NCBI GenBank assembly: GCA_023159155.1
Contig: JAJNNX010000009.1
Span: 992,001-1,056,000 of the forward strand
Direction of reading: 5' to 3'
DNA: 64,000 bases
DNA from: Ustulina deusta
Taxonomy: Eukaryota; Ascomycota; Sordariomycetes; Xylariales; Xylariaceae
Part shown: in pieces, positions 12,501 to 26,651 of the stretch
Layout: each line of letters opens with the position of its first letter
Numbering within the stretch: the first letter of the stretch is position 1
Notes under the pieces: generated by a model
What the model was told of the DNA's origin: nothing
Seen by the model: only the letters and a program-made list of their open reading frames with translations
The model's database searches: none
Translations under genes and position numbers: made by a program

Positions 12501-15500
12501 TTAATTTATACCTAATAATAATAGGTTTAAAACAATTATTAAAACTAAATACAAAATATTAGCTTACTTTAAAGCAATGCCACTCTAATTAGCTAATTCT
12601 AAAAGTATTGCTTAATTTATTAAGCAATATATTATTTATTAGTATAGCATTTCTATTAAAATTAAATATAACAATAGTTCTAAAAATAAAAAAAAAGTTA
12701 TAATAGCTAGAGTATAACTTAGATTTATAGTAACTTATAGCATAATATATTACTTCTAAAGCTAAAAACTTATTAAGTTAGGCTATAAAGTAATTATTAG
12801 CAGCTTTAAAAAAGTAATTTAAAAGATAAGAAAAGGCTAGACCAAACAATTTAATAAAGTAATCTGGGCCAATAAAACTATTACTTAATACTACAGTTAT
12901 AATATATATAAAATAGTCTATGGCTAATTACTAGTTTTATTAATTAAAAACGTTATTTTAATATAGCAGATTATTAATTAGTAAAATACCCCTAATTATA
13001 TATCCCTTCTAGCATATAAAGTATAGTAATTTAAAAAAAAAAAAAAAATATAGCTAAGGTCTAACGTATTATTACTAAGAAAAAACGCTAAGCTACAAAA
13101 TAAGCTAATTAGCGATATGCTTATAAGGTCTGCCCTATAGCTTTAAAAAAAAAAGACTTTGTTTTTATGTTTAATACTTTACTAAACAACAATAAATTTT
13201 GAAGCGCTAAACTTTTATATAAGTAAAAAGGCTTATTTTTTATAATATTTAAAAAAAGGAATAAGAAATATAAAATAAAAGAGCTAAGGGGATATATAAA
13301 AGTAAAAACTTATATATTAGATAGCTTACAACTATTTATTAAAAATAAAACTAAATACTAGGAATTAGTTAACCTTACTACTAATAAATAAATAATAGGC
13401 TTATTAAAAGACAACTGCTATAAAAAAAATATAAATATAGCTAGAATAGCCCTAATTAAAGCTATAATATAACTAAATAAGGGCTAAATAAAGCCTAAAA
13501 TATAGCTAGATATAGCTAAAATATAGCTAAAATAAGCTTAGATATATTTAAATATAACCTAAAATATAGCTAGATATAGTTAGAATATAGTTCAAACAAA
13601 CTATAATATAACTTAAATAAGCCAAAAATACTAAAATATAAACAAAATAATTAAAAAAAATTAAAAAATTATTAGTAATAAAGCTTTATTATATTAAATT
13701 AAGATTTTAATTAAAATAAGCTTAAAAACTAGATATTTAAGCTTTAATAATTTATAATTAAAAAAAAAGTCTATTAATTAGTAAATAATATTTTTTTAAA
13801 TTCAAAAACTAGAAAAATAAACACAACCAAAATCTATAGATCTAGTACTATATACTATAACAATATTATTTTAATTAGTTTAGATTTACTATAAAGCAAT
13901 ATTTACTATTTATATTTTTGCCCTTTTTTATTATTCTTATGCTACTTTTTTATTTTTAAGAACTTGCTCCAAAATAGTAACCTTACTACTGCTTTATAAG
14001 CAGATCAACTAGAAAATATATAAAATAATATATAATAATTTCTATTTAATTAGCCTAAATTAAGAACTTTTTTAAGCTGTTCTGCTTATTTAGATTTTTA
14101 TTTTTATTTTTTTAGGTTGTTGCTATATATAAATAAGCATATTTAGTATTACTTATATAATATTTATAGTCCGGCTGGCTAACTAAATAGATATAATTGC
14201 TACAAGTATTAAACTATAAAAGATTTGTTAATTTATATCTAAAGAATAGCTATATTTTAAAGCAACTGTTGCTTTTAGACTTTTAAAATCAATAGATATA
14301 TAACTAGCAAAAAATAGGATTAGGAGTTCTAGTTAACTAAATAGCAAGTACTATTACTTATGCTAGACAATCAAGCATTATAAAAAAATATTTGCCGAAT
14401 GGACTACTATAGTATAGCTTAACATAAAAAAGTATAAACTTGCTAGCAGATATTATAACTATTTTAAATATAGCTTTATTATTAAACATTATAAAAAATA
14501 AAAAATAAATATTCTAATATATATATTAATTAGTAGTATAACTATTTAGAGCTTTAATAATAAAATAATAAAAAATTTAATAATTATTATTAAATATTTT
14601 TGCTAGTTATATATAAAAGTTAAAAAAGGAATATAAGGCTTATTTGCTTATACTAATTAAAAAAGCTATAATATTTGTTTTAATTATGCTTAAAAGCTTT
14701 TTTTTAAATAGTATATAGCTCTATTAGTTTACTAAAGTCTTTTAGTAATATTATATGTTTTAGGACTATAGCTCTAAAAAGGTATACGTTTAAAAGAAGT
14801 ATAGCTAGGATTATTAAAGTTATACTAAATTTTAACCGGGAATATATAATATATTGCAATTTAGTACTAAATAATAATAAAAACAGTATAATAGTTGTTT
14901 TAAAAATATAACTTATATACTAATTAGTCTGATTAAAATATTTATTAGCTCTAGTATATACTGTTTTAATTAATATTTAATTATTAAAAGTTTTTTTATA
15001 ACTTAGTTTTTTTTTAATTAATTGCAATAAAAAATCGGGATTATATAAGCTAGCTTAGAATAAGGGATCTTTATAATTAAAAAAAAAAATAATCAAACGT
15101 TAGGTTTGCTAGTAGTAAAGTAGTACAGCTAAAAATAATATATAAGATTTAACATATATAGTAGCGGGTTAGTTAGTATAAAAGCTTTAAATATATTCTA
15201 ATTAATAATACTTGCTTTTTTTTGGATTGTTTGAATTTTTAGATTAATTTATAAAACAATTAAAGCTTAAAGCTTTAATTATTTGTTAGCAATCTAACTA
15301 AATATAGATATATTTATATAATACTTAATATAACTAATATAAAAATAATAATTATATAGCAGATAAAAAGAACTAAAAAAAGCTAGTATACGCTTTTTGC
15401 CTTAAAATAACTAATTACTAAATATTATAAAAAATAATAAAAAATAAAAATATATATTATAATATATTACATACGGACCGATTATTATAAATTAAATAAA

Positions 15501-18500
15501 TAAAGTTAAGAGTATAAAAAAATATAAGTATGAATATAATCTATATAAAAAAATAAGTAGATAAATTAAAAAAAAATAGCTAACTTATATAAAACTAATA
15601 AATATTATTTTTTATAAAGTAATATAAGTAGGGGAGCTTTGATTAGTATTTTTTTTTAATAATAATTTATATTAAAAAAGAACTAATAAAGTCTTTGCAA
15701 AAAAGTAATATAGACTAACCAGACCTACACTAGCCTAGCAGACCTTATACTTAGCTTTTAACCACTTATTTTCTAGCTAATATATTTTATACTACTAGTC
15801 TTTAGACCTTACTTATTAATATATAGACTATATATTTATTATATTTTATTTATACTTTTGATTATTAATAAATAGAACTAATATTTTGCTTTAATATTAA
15901 AGCTATTATATAATTAGTTTATCTTAGTATTATTATTTCAAATTATTATATTTAAAATGTTTTAACTAACCTATCCAAAGTATTACTAAAGGGATCTAGG
16001 AAATATATATGTTTTTTTTAATAGTATTATTGCTATTATACTATCTAAGCCGGTATAATATATATTGCTAAGTGAACCGCTATATATAAGTTATTATAGT
16101 AAAGAACTACTACCCTATTTTTGCTAAAAATATAGGAATGCTTTATATAACTGCAAAACTTTTTTAAGTATTATAACTCAAGCTTTTTATAACTTATTTG
16201 GACCTAAACTAATTAATATATTTTAAAAAATATAATAGTATTAGTGGCTAAATATATTAAAAGTTAGTGTACTAATTACTGCAGTAATTAGTTATTTTGA
16301 ACTATAGGTAGTATTTAAAGGTATTTTTGTATGGATATTTTTTTAGGCTTAAAATAGAAGTTTTAATAGGAACTATTTTATTTTTTAATTTTTTAAAAAG
16401 CGGGATAGATCTATTAGTTTTGTAGTATTTGGAGCGATTAAAGCAACTAAAGCTAGGTATGCTTCTAATTATTAGTTTGTTATAATCTATAATATTAAAT
16501 AAAAAATACTATATATTATAGATTTTATTAATAATAGTACAATAATTAACGCTTACTAAGAAGTTTTTGTTACTTTTAATTATGTTTAGGAATTATTATT
16601 TAACGGTTATTTGCTTGGACTTAAGCTTGTAGTATTAATCCTTAGTATCTAACAAAATAATAGCTAATGTTATAGTTATTTTTGTAAAACTTATATATTT
16701 TTAGCTTTTTATAAGCTAAAGCTTTAGGAAAAAATAGTAAATATTATAAATAAAAAACCCTACAATTTAAACAAAAATATATAAAATAATTTATTAAAAT
16801 ATTATAAAAACTATATTATAGTTTATATAAAAAAGCTAGTTTTAGATTTTTAGTTATAGATTTAATCTATTTAGCTAGTTTAGCTAATCTTTTAATAAAA
16901 TTAGTTAATTTTCTAGCTAATTATTTTATTTACTAATTTTTAACCTGTAAAACTCTACCTAAAGTATTATAAATATTTGCAAGATTTAATTATAAAAATA
17001 TATAGTTAGTATAACCTAAAATATAAAAATATTCTTTTATTATTGTAGTGCTTAGCGGCTAATAAAATTAGGATTTTTATTAATATATTTTTTTATAACA
17101 ATTATTAATATATAAATAATAAATTTTTCAAAAAATAACTAATTTTTTTTTCTATTTCTAAAAACATTTAAATAACTAATAGCTTTAGTGCCTGGATTAT
17201 TAATATAATAATTAAATAAAAACAATATACTTGGGCTAATACTATAAATATTGGGGTATAATTTATTATTTAGCTCTGTAGGCTAAATATAAAAATAGTT
17301 TATAAATAATTATTTAGACTATTTAATTATTTTATTGCTTAATTTATAGGACTTAATAAAAAAGTAGTTATAATTATATTAATTTTTAAGATTAAATAGG
17401 TAATATTTAGTAGGCTTAGGCTTTTTAAAACAGGTAGCAACCGATTAAATTATTTTTTTGTTATAATTATTAATAAATAAGAGCGGACTGTTTATTTTAT
17501 TGATTTAGTTTTTAAGCAAAACAAAAAATATTAATAATTTATTTATAATTATTAAATATAAACTTTTAAAAATATTATTAGTTAATAAACTTTAAAGCTA
17601 TTTTTTAATATGTTTTTTTTGTTTTATATATATAGTTTTTTTATATATACTTAGAATAATTAATAGAATTATAGTTTAATATATATTATTTATATAGTAT
17701 TATTTTTTAGATATTTAAATATTTTTTTTAAAAATTTATAACTTAGTAGCTAAAAGTTAATATTTAATAATTTAATAATAAGTATTAAAGTTATAAAAGA
17801 TTGCTTAAATATTATTAAAGAAATAGAATTATGTATTAGGATTGTAGTTATTAAAACAAAGCTTTTTTTTTAACTAATACTACTTAGAACAAAAAAATAA
17901 TCGGTGATTATTTTATTTTATAAGGCTGATTAATTAATAAGTAATAATATAAGTATACGAAGTATATTTTATAGATTTTTTTTTTAAATTAAGTTAGATT
18001 TTTTTATAATAGATATTTTTGTTTTTTAGTCTACTTATAAAAGAATAATAGTTGTTGGATTGTTTAAAGGGTTAATGCAAAATTGATTAAGGAATGCTTT
18101 AGTAGCTATGCTTAAGTTTAAAAAATCTAGTTAGGAATATAAGTATTCTGATATATTTAATTTTAGTAAGCAATACTAACTTTTTTTTGGTAATAAGAAA
18201 GCTTAAGCTATAATCTATAAAAGATTTGCTTGCTAGTAGATTTTCTCTATGTCTTAGGAAAGTAATATATATAGTAGTATAAAAAGTTATTTTATGCTAA
18301 ACTTTTTTATTGGGTAAAAGTCCTAGAAAAAGTATGATTTATAAATATGTATAGTTGATTAGGCAAATATTAAAGAACTTAAGAATCGAAAAGCTGCTTA
18401 AAGAGCGCTAAATGTACGAAAAGGATAAAAAGTTAAATTATTAGAAATAAATATAAAAACTAGGAAAGCTTAGCAATAAAAATTTAAAAAGAATAAATAA

Positions 18501-18566
18501 CTAATTAGTTATAGTTTAGATTAGTTATTATAGTTTGAAAACAGAAATTTAATAATTTAGAAAGTT

Positions 18567-18928
18567 TGTAGTAGGGCTAGTACGTATGTATAAGAGATAG
18601 GTTTTTAGTTATAAAATAAAACATATTTTTAAAAACTTTGGAAATTACGGAACAAAAGATATAAGAAGCGTACGTTTTTATTTAAGGCTATAAAAGATTT
18701 TTTTTTTATGCAGCAGATAATAGATAATTATTATAAAATATTAGATAAAAGTTAGGAAATTGTTTTTATTAATTGATTATTGCGTTTTTATTTATAATTA
18801 TAAATTAGATTTTGATTTAATATGTATAAAGATCCGCGAGCCGGAAGACGTAGTCCGATACAACCGATTAGGTAGGTTTGGTTGGTTTGAGTGTATGATA
18901 CGCCGATCAGGAGCCCTGCTTTATTTTA
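18567..18928. repeat. Right 362-bp LTR
   Basis: Same length as the left LTR. A 63-codon open frame at 18760-18951 runs through it and off its end, and the frame is fortuitous. The differences from the left copy are mostly transitions (C/T, G/A). Confidence 0.8.
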
Positions 18929-19343
18929 ATATTTTTGGTTTAATATACTAAAGAAATTTAATAAAAATTATATAATTTTTTATAAAAATAAAAATACTAA
19001 CTATATAAATATTTATTTTTAGGTTTAATATTTTAAAAAATAAAACAATATAAAAAATAAGTTTGCTATAATAACTATAAAAAAATATATTATAATAGTA
19101 GTTTTAATAATTATTTAAAAAAAATATAGCAAAATATAAAGTAACTTTATTAATATTTATAAAAGCTCTAATTAAAAAATAAAATATTTAATTAAACATA
19201 GTAAATATTTAGTTTTTTATTTATAAATATATAATAAAAAATATTAGAACTTATATTATAAAAGCCTTTAAATATAGTAAAGTTTAAAAAAATACTAAAA
19301 ATTTATAACTATTAATATAATTATAGAACTTATTATTATTTAA
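18929..19343. other. RIP-degraded AT-rich DNA between nested LTR elements
   Basis: A/T-dominated with no readable frame; presumably interior of the 4853-36827 element. It ends in the TSD TTTAA (19339-19343) of the next element. Confidence 0.5.
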
Positions 19344-19643
19344 TGTTGGAATAACTGGCATTGGTTACAACCTTATTGTGCAATTTGCACGGAGTGCGAG
19401 TTTACGTTTGCCTATTGTACGGATGTTAGCTGGACCTCGGCCGGACAAAAGGGACCTTATTTCCTTTTTGTTATATTAGCTTGTATAATAGCGTAAGTTC
19501 TTATATAAATATAAAAGACTTATGCTTTATATAAATATTATTATTTTTTTTTTTTTTATAAATAATATAATATAATATATTATATTTTATTTATACGTAT
19601 TATTTGTTTTATATATAATATATTATATATAGCCTATTTAATA
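19344..19643 (+). repeat. 5' LTR, 300 bp
   Basis: Retains GC-containing blocks (TGCACGGAGTGCGAGTTTAC near 19388) and a T-run at about 19546-19558. Preceded by TTTAA. Confidence 0.8.
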
Positions 19644-22379
19644 TTAATTAGTAGTTATAAAAGCATTTTAAAAAGAATTACAAAAATATACTATAGATTA
19701 GTAAAAATAAAAATAAAATTAAACTTATTTAAATAAGTTTTTATATTATATTTTAAAATCTTTATTATATAACTATTATTTTTTTATAAAGTAATAATAG
19801 TAATACTATATAAAATAAAATAAATATTTTATATTATAGATTATTAAATATATTTATTTGTTATAAAAAAAATAAAAAAGATTTAATTTTTAATATATAA
19901 ATATTAACTTTTTATAAAAAGTATTAAAAGTATTATATAAAAAAAATAAAAATAATATATAATTATATTATTTTTAATTATATTATTATATAATAGCTAG
20001 ATAGTATTTTTATTTTTATTTTTTATTATAGTATTATATTTATTATATAAAACTATAAAAACTACTAAAATATATTTTTAATTTATATATAATAAGCTTA
20101 TTTTAGAACTTAATATTAATTTTAAAAATATAAAAAATATATTTAATTTTTAATATTAGGGCTAATTAATTGATCTAGATATAGTATTAAAAGTAATTTT
20201 TAATATATATATAGCTTTTTAAATCAAAAAATATAACTATATAATTAATAATAAATAAATATTTTAAAAAATATATAAAAAAAACTTTATAAAATAAAAA
20301 CTTAAATATTTTATATAATTTTATATAAATATTTATATAAAACTTTTTAAAGCTATTATATATAAAAAAATATAGCTATAAAGCAATTTAAGTATATATA
20401 TAAAAAATTTTATTTAAATTATATAAAAAAAATTTAAACTTATTAAAAACTTTTTAGAACTATTAGTTATTTAACCTATTTTTATTTTTGTTATATAATA
20501 ACTTTTAGTTTTTTTTATATTAAATTAACAATTTTGGCTTATTTTTTAGCCTACCTTTATATTTTGGCATACTTTAGCTCTTATACTTATTATATAAACA
20601 GAAGCAGAACTAAAAATTAAACAACTAGAATTTATATGGCTTAGATTTCTAAAAAATATATAATTTTAAACCTTTAAAGATTAAACTTTTTATTTATTTA
20701 TATAATTTACTATTAAGTTTTAGAATATTTTTAAATATATATATAAATATATAACAAAAATAGGTTATAAACTAAACTTTTAATTTATATATAAATATTC
20801 TATTATTTATAACTTTTTTTAGACCTTATTATAATAAATATATTTTTATATAATATTAGACCTTATAATAAGCAACCTATTTTTAGACCAATTTTTTATA
20901 AAGATTATATAGAACGGAATAATCTTTTTTAAAAAATATGCAATCTTTTAAAAGATATAAAAAAAAAGGAACTATATAGATAAGCTATATAACTTTTTAT
21001 ATAATAAGGTATGTTTATTTATAAATATATACTAATAATTTGGAATTATAAAGGACTAATACTATATAATATTTCTAATAATTCTTAAAGGTTATATAAA
21101 AAATTATTTTATATATTAGATTAGACCTAAAAAAACCTAATATAAAATCTATTATATAATAAATATTTATTTTAATATTAATATAAACTATAGTTAATAC
21201 TAAGCTAATTAGACTATAATTATATTTATATAAATAAAAAAAAAATATTTAGATCTAATATTATATAAAATATTAAATCTTATAATTAATAAGCTTTTAA
21301 AAATATAATAAGCATTTAGTATAAGTTATTAAAAAAAATCTAGCTAAGTATAATAATTGTATAAGTATGCCAAAAGGTTCTAAAATTAGCTATAGCCCTT
21401 ATACTTTAAAAGCTAATAAGCAAAAGTTTTTTTTTAGATTTTTAAATATATATTCGGATAGTATTAGATAATATACCGAAAAACTTTATATAAAAAAATA
21501 ATAATATTTATTTTATTAATAAGAAGTATAACTAAAACTACTATATAAAAAGCTAATAGTATAGAATTTTTAGATTATTAAGCAAGCTAGGTATATAGTA
21601 GAACTACTAAAAAAACTAAAAAAGCTAAAACTATTATATAAATAAGAAATATTTTATATGCTATAAAAAAGGTTATTAGTTAACTAAATATATTTTTTAA
21701 AAATAAGCTTATATAAAAAATTAATATTTTAATTTATATAAAATAATTAATAAAATAGAACTTATACTTAAAAAATTCTTAGTATATTTTATAAAATATA
21801 AAAAATACCTAAAATTAAATAAAAACAACAAAAAATTTAATAAAAAATTCGGTAGCTAATTTATTTAATTTTTAATAAACAATGCTTTTATTTATTATAT
21901 AACTAGAAAAAATATTTAAAACTACAAAACAGATATACTATCTAACCAGTTTATTTTTAGCAACTAATATTGTATTGAGTACTAAAGCAAACTCTGGAAT
22001 ATAGGTACTTCGAATTATTTAATAGTAAGAAAAGCGTAATTAAAAGCCTACTTTAGGATTTATTTTTATATAAAGGTAAACTAGGTACTAAGCAGTAGTT
22101 ATATTAGGTTTGGTATTAGTAATATAATTATTGCTATAGGTATTATATAAATAAATAACTTTTTTAGTATAACAATATACTATATTTTAAATAGCCCAAC
22201 TTTATTTTTATTTTTGTTAAAAAATATTAATTGTTTATAGGCATATTTTAATAATATAAAAAATATTATTATATAAAAAAATAAAAAGATTATTTTTGTT
22301 ATATATAAATAGGAATACTTATTTTTTAATATAAGTTTATATAAAGTTGGACTATATTTTACTAAAACAGAACTATAAT

Positions 22380-23200
22380 AGTTGTACTGCTGCTTTGGAC
22401 ACCTTTATATAAAAAAACTATATAGTATGCTTAGTTATATAAGATATAATATAAACTATTTAATTTTAGAAAAAATCAAAAAATTCTATTATTATTATTA
22501 ATTATATAACTAAATATTTTAATAATTTAAGTTCTTAATTAAAAATAATTTTAATTTTAATTATAAAGTTATAATTAATGCTATATAAATAAATAATAAG
22601 TAAGTTTTTTATATTATTAATACTATTATATCTTTTTAAGCAATAACTTTTTTTAAATCGATATTTATACAAAATGCTTAAAAAACGCTATATAAGTGCT
22701 AGATTAATATATATTAAAAACCTTCTAATTATATTATATATAATTTAAATATAAATTTTTTGTTTAAAAAGTTTAAAAATTAAGCAAAAATTATAAATAT
22801 ACAATATTATATAATACTTATTAAAGTATACTAAGCAATTAGCAAAATTAAAAAGGTATATAAACTTTTTTGCTATACGTATAACATACTAAAAGCTAAA
22901 ATTAATTATTATATAAAAAACAAATTAATTTTATAAATAATAGTTAAGGCTCTAAATAATACCGCTGGGCCAAATGGCTTTATATTAACTTTTTTTATTT
23001 TTAAAGCTTACTTTAGAATTAATTAGGATTTGCTTTTTTTGTTTAATATTATATAAAAAGCTAAAGCAATTAAAAAAGCTATAAAAATGTTATATAAAAA
23101 AAAAGCAAAAGTTAAAATTAATTATACGATTAATTAACGTAATAGGCCTGCTTTATATAATATATTCTTATTGCTTTTATATAGTAAAATAATAGTATAG
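22380..23200 (+). pseudogene. Possible non-LTR (LINE-like) retrotransposon remnant
   Basis: At about 22384-22410 a frame reads CCFGHLYIKKLY, suggestive of a zinc-knuckle. At about 22950-23000 a frame reads ALNNTAGPNGFILTFFIFKA. This resembles the APGPDGxPxxxxK block that opens non-LTR reverse transcriptases, with D-to-N as RIP would cause. About 170 bp further on, RNRPALYN could be a decayed RPISLL-type block. All of this is short, broken by stops and read through RIP. It is the only pol-like signal I see in the AT-rich block. The alternative is chance similarity in low-complexity sequence. Confidence 0.3.
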
Positions 23201-26200
23201 CAGAAAAAAAAAAGCTAAAACGGACTATATAAAATCAAATTAATTAAAAAATCCAATATAATTATTAATTTAATAAACGGCTTAATATAGTTTAGATAGA
23301 CATAAGTCAAGCTTTATTATTATATAACTAAAGAAGCCATTCTATATAAATAAAACAAAAAAAAAACAAAATATAGCCTTTTTAATAACCTATTATATAA
23401 AAGAAACAGGGATACTTTCCTAAAGCTATAAAGTTTTTTATAGCTTTTATATAATAAATTAGCTAATTGTTTCTAACCTTTAAAAAAGAATAAAACTACG
23501 CCCTAATAGTTAAATTATACAAAAACAGTATAATTAATATATTTAGAGCTTTATTTAAAAAGTTAGATATTATAAAAATTAATAATTTTATTATATAAAA
23601 TATATTTTAATTTATAAAATATAACCTAGCTAAACATAGCAATATTTATATTTTTAAATTTTAGCTTATATAAAAAATTAAAAAAAAAATAATTAAGCTA
23701 TACAAAAAGTTCTAACTTATTATATAAAGCTATAATAATACTAAAAAAAAAATAGTACTTATTTAATTATTAATAATTTAGCAAATAAGCTAAAAACTAC
23801 TATTTGTATTAGGACCTTTTTTAATTTATAACTTTAATGCTTTAAGCAAACTTTAAAATATTATATAAGTATATATATAATTAAAGAACAAATTAGCCAA
23901 AAAAATCCTTATATAACTATTATCCGAACTAAAATTAAAATATTTTAATAGAACAATTTTATAAATCGTATAACTTTTATATAAATTTGCTAAATTAAGT
24001 TAATATTAGTTTAAAATATATTACTAGTACTACTATAAAAAGCTTAATATAATTATTTTTATATATAACTTATATTTATTTTTTATTAAAGAACTTTTAG
24101 ATAACTTTAGTATTATTGGACTATAAATAGATAATATGTTTAGCTTTGTATTATTAGGCTTTTTAAAAAAAAAAAATATATAAATTATAATAAGTTAAGT
24201 TTTATATAAAACTAAAAAAAATATTTTAGCTAGATTATTTTATAAAATTTAATAATAAATAAATTATATTTTTATTTAAAAAAAATATTATTTTAATTTA
24301 AAAAAGCCAAACAAACTAACTAGACTAGATTAACCCTTATATAATTAATTTTATATAGTAATATATTTTATAATAAGCAAAAAATATATATATTAATAAT
24401 ATTTGCTAGCCCGAAATAGCGTATAATTTATATATAGCTGCTTAAATTATATATTTTAAGCTATATAATATTAAAAATTTGAAATAAAAAATCTAGTAGT
24501 AAATAAATAGTAAAAATTACGGCCTAACCTTTGTACTAATAAACTTATATTATATAAAGTTATTTATTTTTATAAATAAATTATTTATAAATAATATAAA
24601 TATAACTTTTTAATTTGGATTTATAATTGTATTAAAGATTAAACGTTATATATAAAAAAATTTAAGCTTTAAAATTAAAAAAATTATTATATATTAAAAT
24701 TTAAATAAATATAAAAAAATAACTAAAAATATATTTATAAATAAATTATATAGTATAGTTAATAGTTTTAATAGTACTATTACCTTTTATATAAGATTTT
24801 TAAAAATTATAACTATGCTATAATTATTTTTAATTCTAGCTATTTTATATTTTAATTTAAAATTATTATATAATTGTTTTATTAAGCTTAGCATTATATA
24901 AAAAAAACGCTTAATAATTAATATTATATTATTAAAAAAATTATATAAAAAATAAAAAATTTCTAAAATATAATAAATTAATAATAAAAATAATCTAGCT
25001 AATATGTTTATAAAAAAAATATTAAACTAAGTATTAAAAACTTTTATATTAATAAACAAGTTAATTATATAAATAGAAATATTTATTAATAAAACATAAA
25101 AAATTATATATAATTATAATATTTATAAAAAAAAAAAAGTTAGAAGTATAAAAGTAATATATAATAAATTAACTTTAAAAAGAAAAACAAACGTAAATAT
25201 TATTTTTTTTTTTTTTTTTTTTTTTTCCTTATTATATAACTAATTTTTTTTTTTTTTTAAACGTAATAATTGTACCGAGCGCTATACAAACACCAAACGT
25301 ACGCTACGCAAATATTACCTTAGAACCTAATAATTTAGCAATAGCTGTAAAACAAGTAACTACTACATACTATATAAGCATTTTTTATATATGCAACAAT
25401 AGTAGTACTGCATAACTAAATAAGGACCGCGCAAAAATAACCTTTTTAATAAAAAATAAACATAATTAAATATATAAAAAGTATATTAGCGAGCACTTAG
25501 ATTTATATATTAATTAATAGTATAGCAATAACTTAAGTTTTATTAATTTATATATAAAAAGCAAAAAATATTAGTAATATACTAAAACAAATATATATAT
25601 AACAAAAAAATAAATATATATATTAATATATAGCGCTATAATAAGCTAATAATTATTAGGATTGTTTATTAGTAGTAATACTATATAATAGTTGCTATTC
25701 TAGCTAATAATTTTTAGTGTATAACTATTATTACTAAAAAGCTAGATAGTATTTATTATATAAATATATATATATATATATATATAGTATATAAAGATAA
25801 GCAAACATATAAAATAAAAGATTTTAGAAAATAATAAAAAAATAAAAAGCAATAAAAAACTTAAGCACTTTTTTATATGCAAGTTTTTTTACGTACGAAC
25901 TAACCTAACTTTTAATTAGTTAACTTTTTTTTGTATAAATAACCTGCCTAGTTAACTAAACATAAATAACCTTAAAGGCTTTTAATTAATAACTGCCCAT
26001 ACAAGGCTTACTGATCAGACAAGCTAGCTAATTATAAATTTTGCTGTTGTACGGGGCAGGAGCAAATATTTAGTTTTAATTTAGATAGTTACCAAGTAAT
26101 GTTTAGCTTATAGTTTTTGATTAACTATATAGCTAAAGCAATAGCTTTATAATATTGTTATATAACTTTATTAAAAAAAAATAATCTATTAATTTAATAG

Positions 26201-26345
26201 TTATATATATAGATTAGATTGCTAATCTAGTTGCTTTTTTAATAGTTAAACTTTTATATATATATTTAGGCAGTTATATAGTTGCTTTTTTTTTTTGGTT
26301 TTTTTTATATAATAGGCAGTTATAACTAAAAAAAAAAATAGCTAG

Positions 26346-26646
26346 TATTAGAATAACTAGTATTGGTTATAATTTTATTGTACAACTTGTACGGAGTGTA
26401 AGTTTACGCTTGGTTGTTATATAGATGTTAACCGGACTTCGTTCAGACGAAAGGGACTTTATTTCCTTTTTGTTATATTAGCTTATACGATAGCGTGAGC
26501 TCTTACATAAATATAAAAAACTTATGCTTTGTACGAACATTATTTTTTTTTTTTTTTTATATAGATAACATAGTACAATATATTGTATTCTGTCCATGTG
26601 TATTATTTGTTTTATGTACAATATATTGTATACAGCCCATTCAATA
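26346..26646 (+). repeat. 3' LTR, 301 bp
   Basis: Direct partner of 19344-19643. Better preserved in its 3' half, with two TACAATATATTGTA palindromes (about 26572-26585 and 26617-26630). Followed by TTTAA. Confidence 0.8.
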
Positions 26647-26651
26647 TTTAA

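Larger units (their letters stand above)
6165..18928. mobile_element. 12.8-kb LTR element with 362-bp LTRs
   Basis: Direct repeats of exactly 362 bp each sit at 6165-6526 and 18567-18928. They start TGCAGTAGGGCT (or TGTAGTAGGGCT) and end CTGCTCTATTTTA (or CTGCTTTATTTTA). The short inverted ends AGYAGGGCT / AGCCCTGCT are visible. Flanks are compatible with a duplication (ATATT, or GATAT versus AATAT after RIP) but the boundary is ambiguous by a base. The 12 kb between is fully RIP-degraded. An open 73-codon stretch at 8149-8370 is the longest frame and resembles nothing I know. The large interior may hold further insertions I cannot resolve. Confidence 0.65.
19344..26646 (+). mobile_element. 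7.3-kb LTR element (300-bp LTRs, TSD TTTAA)
   Basis: LTRs at 19344-19643 and 26346-26646 start TGTTGGAATAACTGG (right copy TATTAGAATAACTAG after G-to-A changes) and end TTTAATA/TTCAATA. Exact 5-bp duplications TTTAA flank the element (19339-19343 and 26647-26651). A polypurine-like A-run with TAGCTAG precedes the right LTR, consistent with plus-strand orientation. The interior is RIP-degraded, and traces inside look non-LTR-like (see 22380-23200), so it may itself contain an insertion. Confidence 0.75.

Noticed and set aside
18760..18951. 63-codon open frame
   Set aside because: Runs through the right 362-bp LTR and past its end; the equivalent left LTR frame is not conserved.
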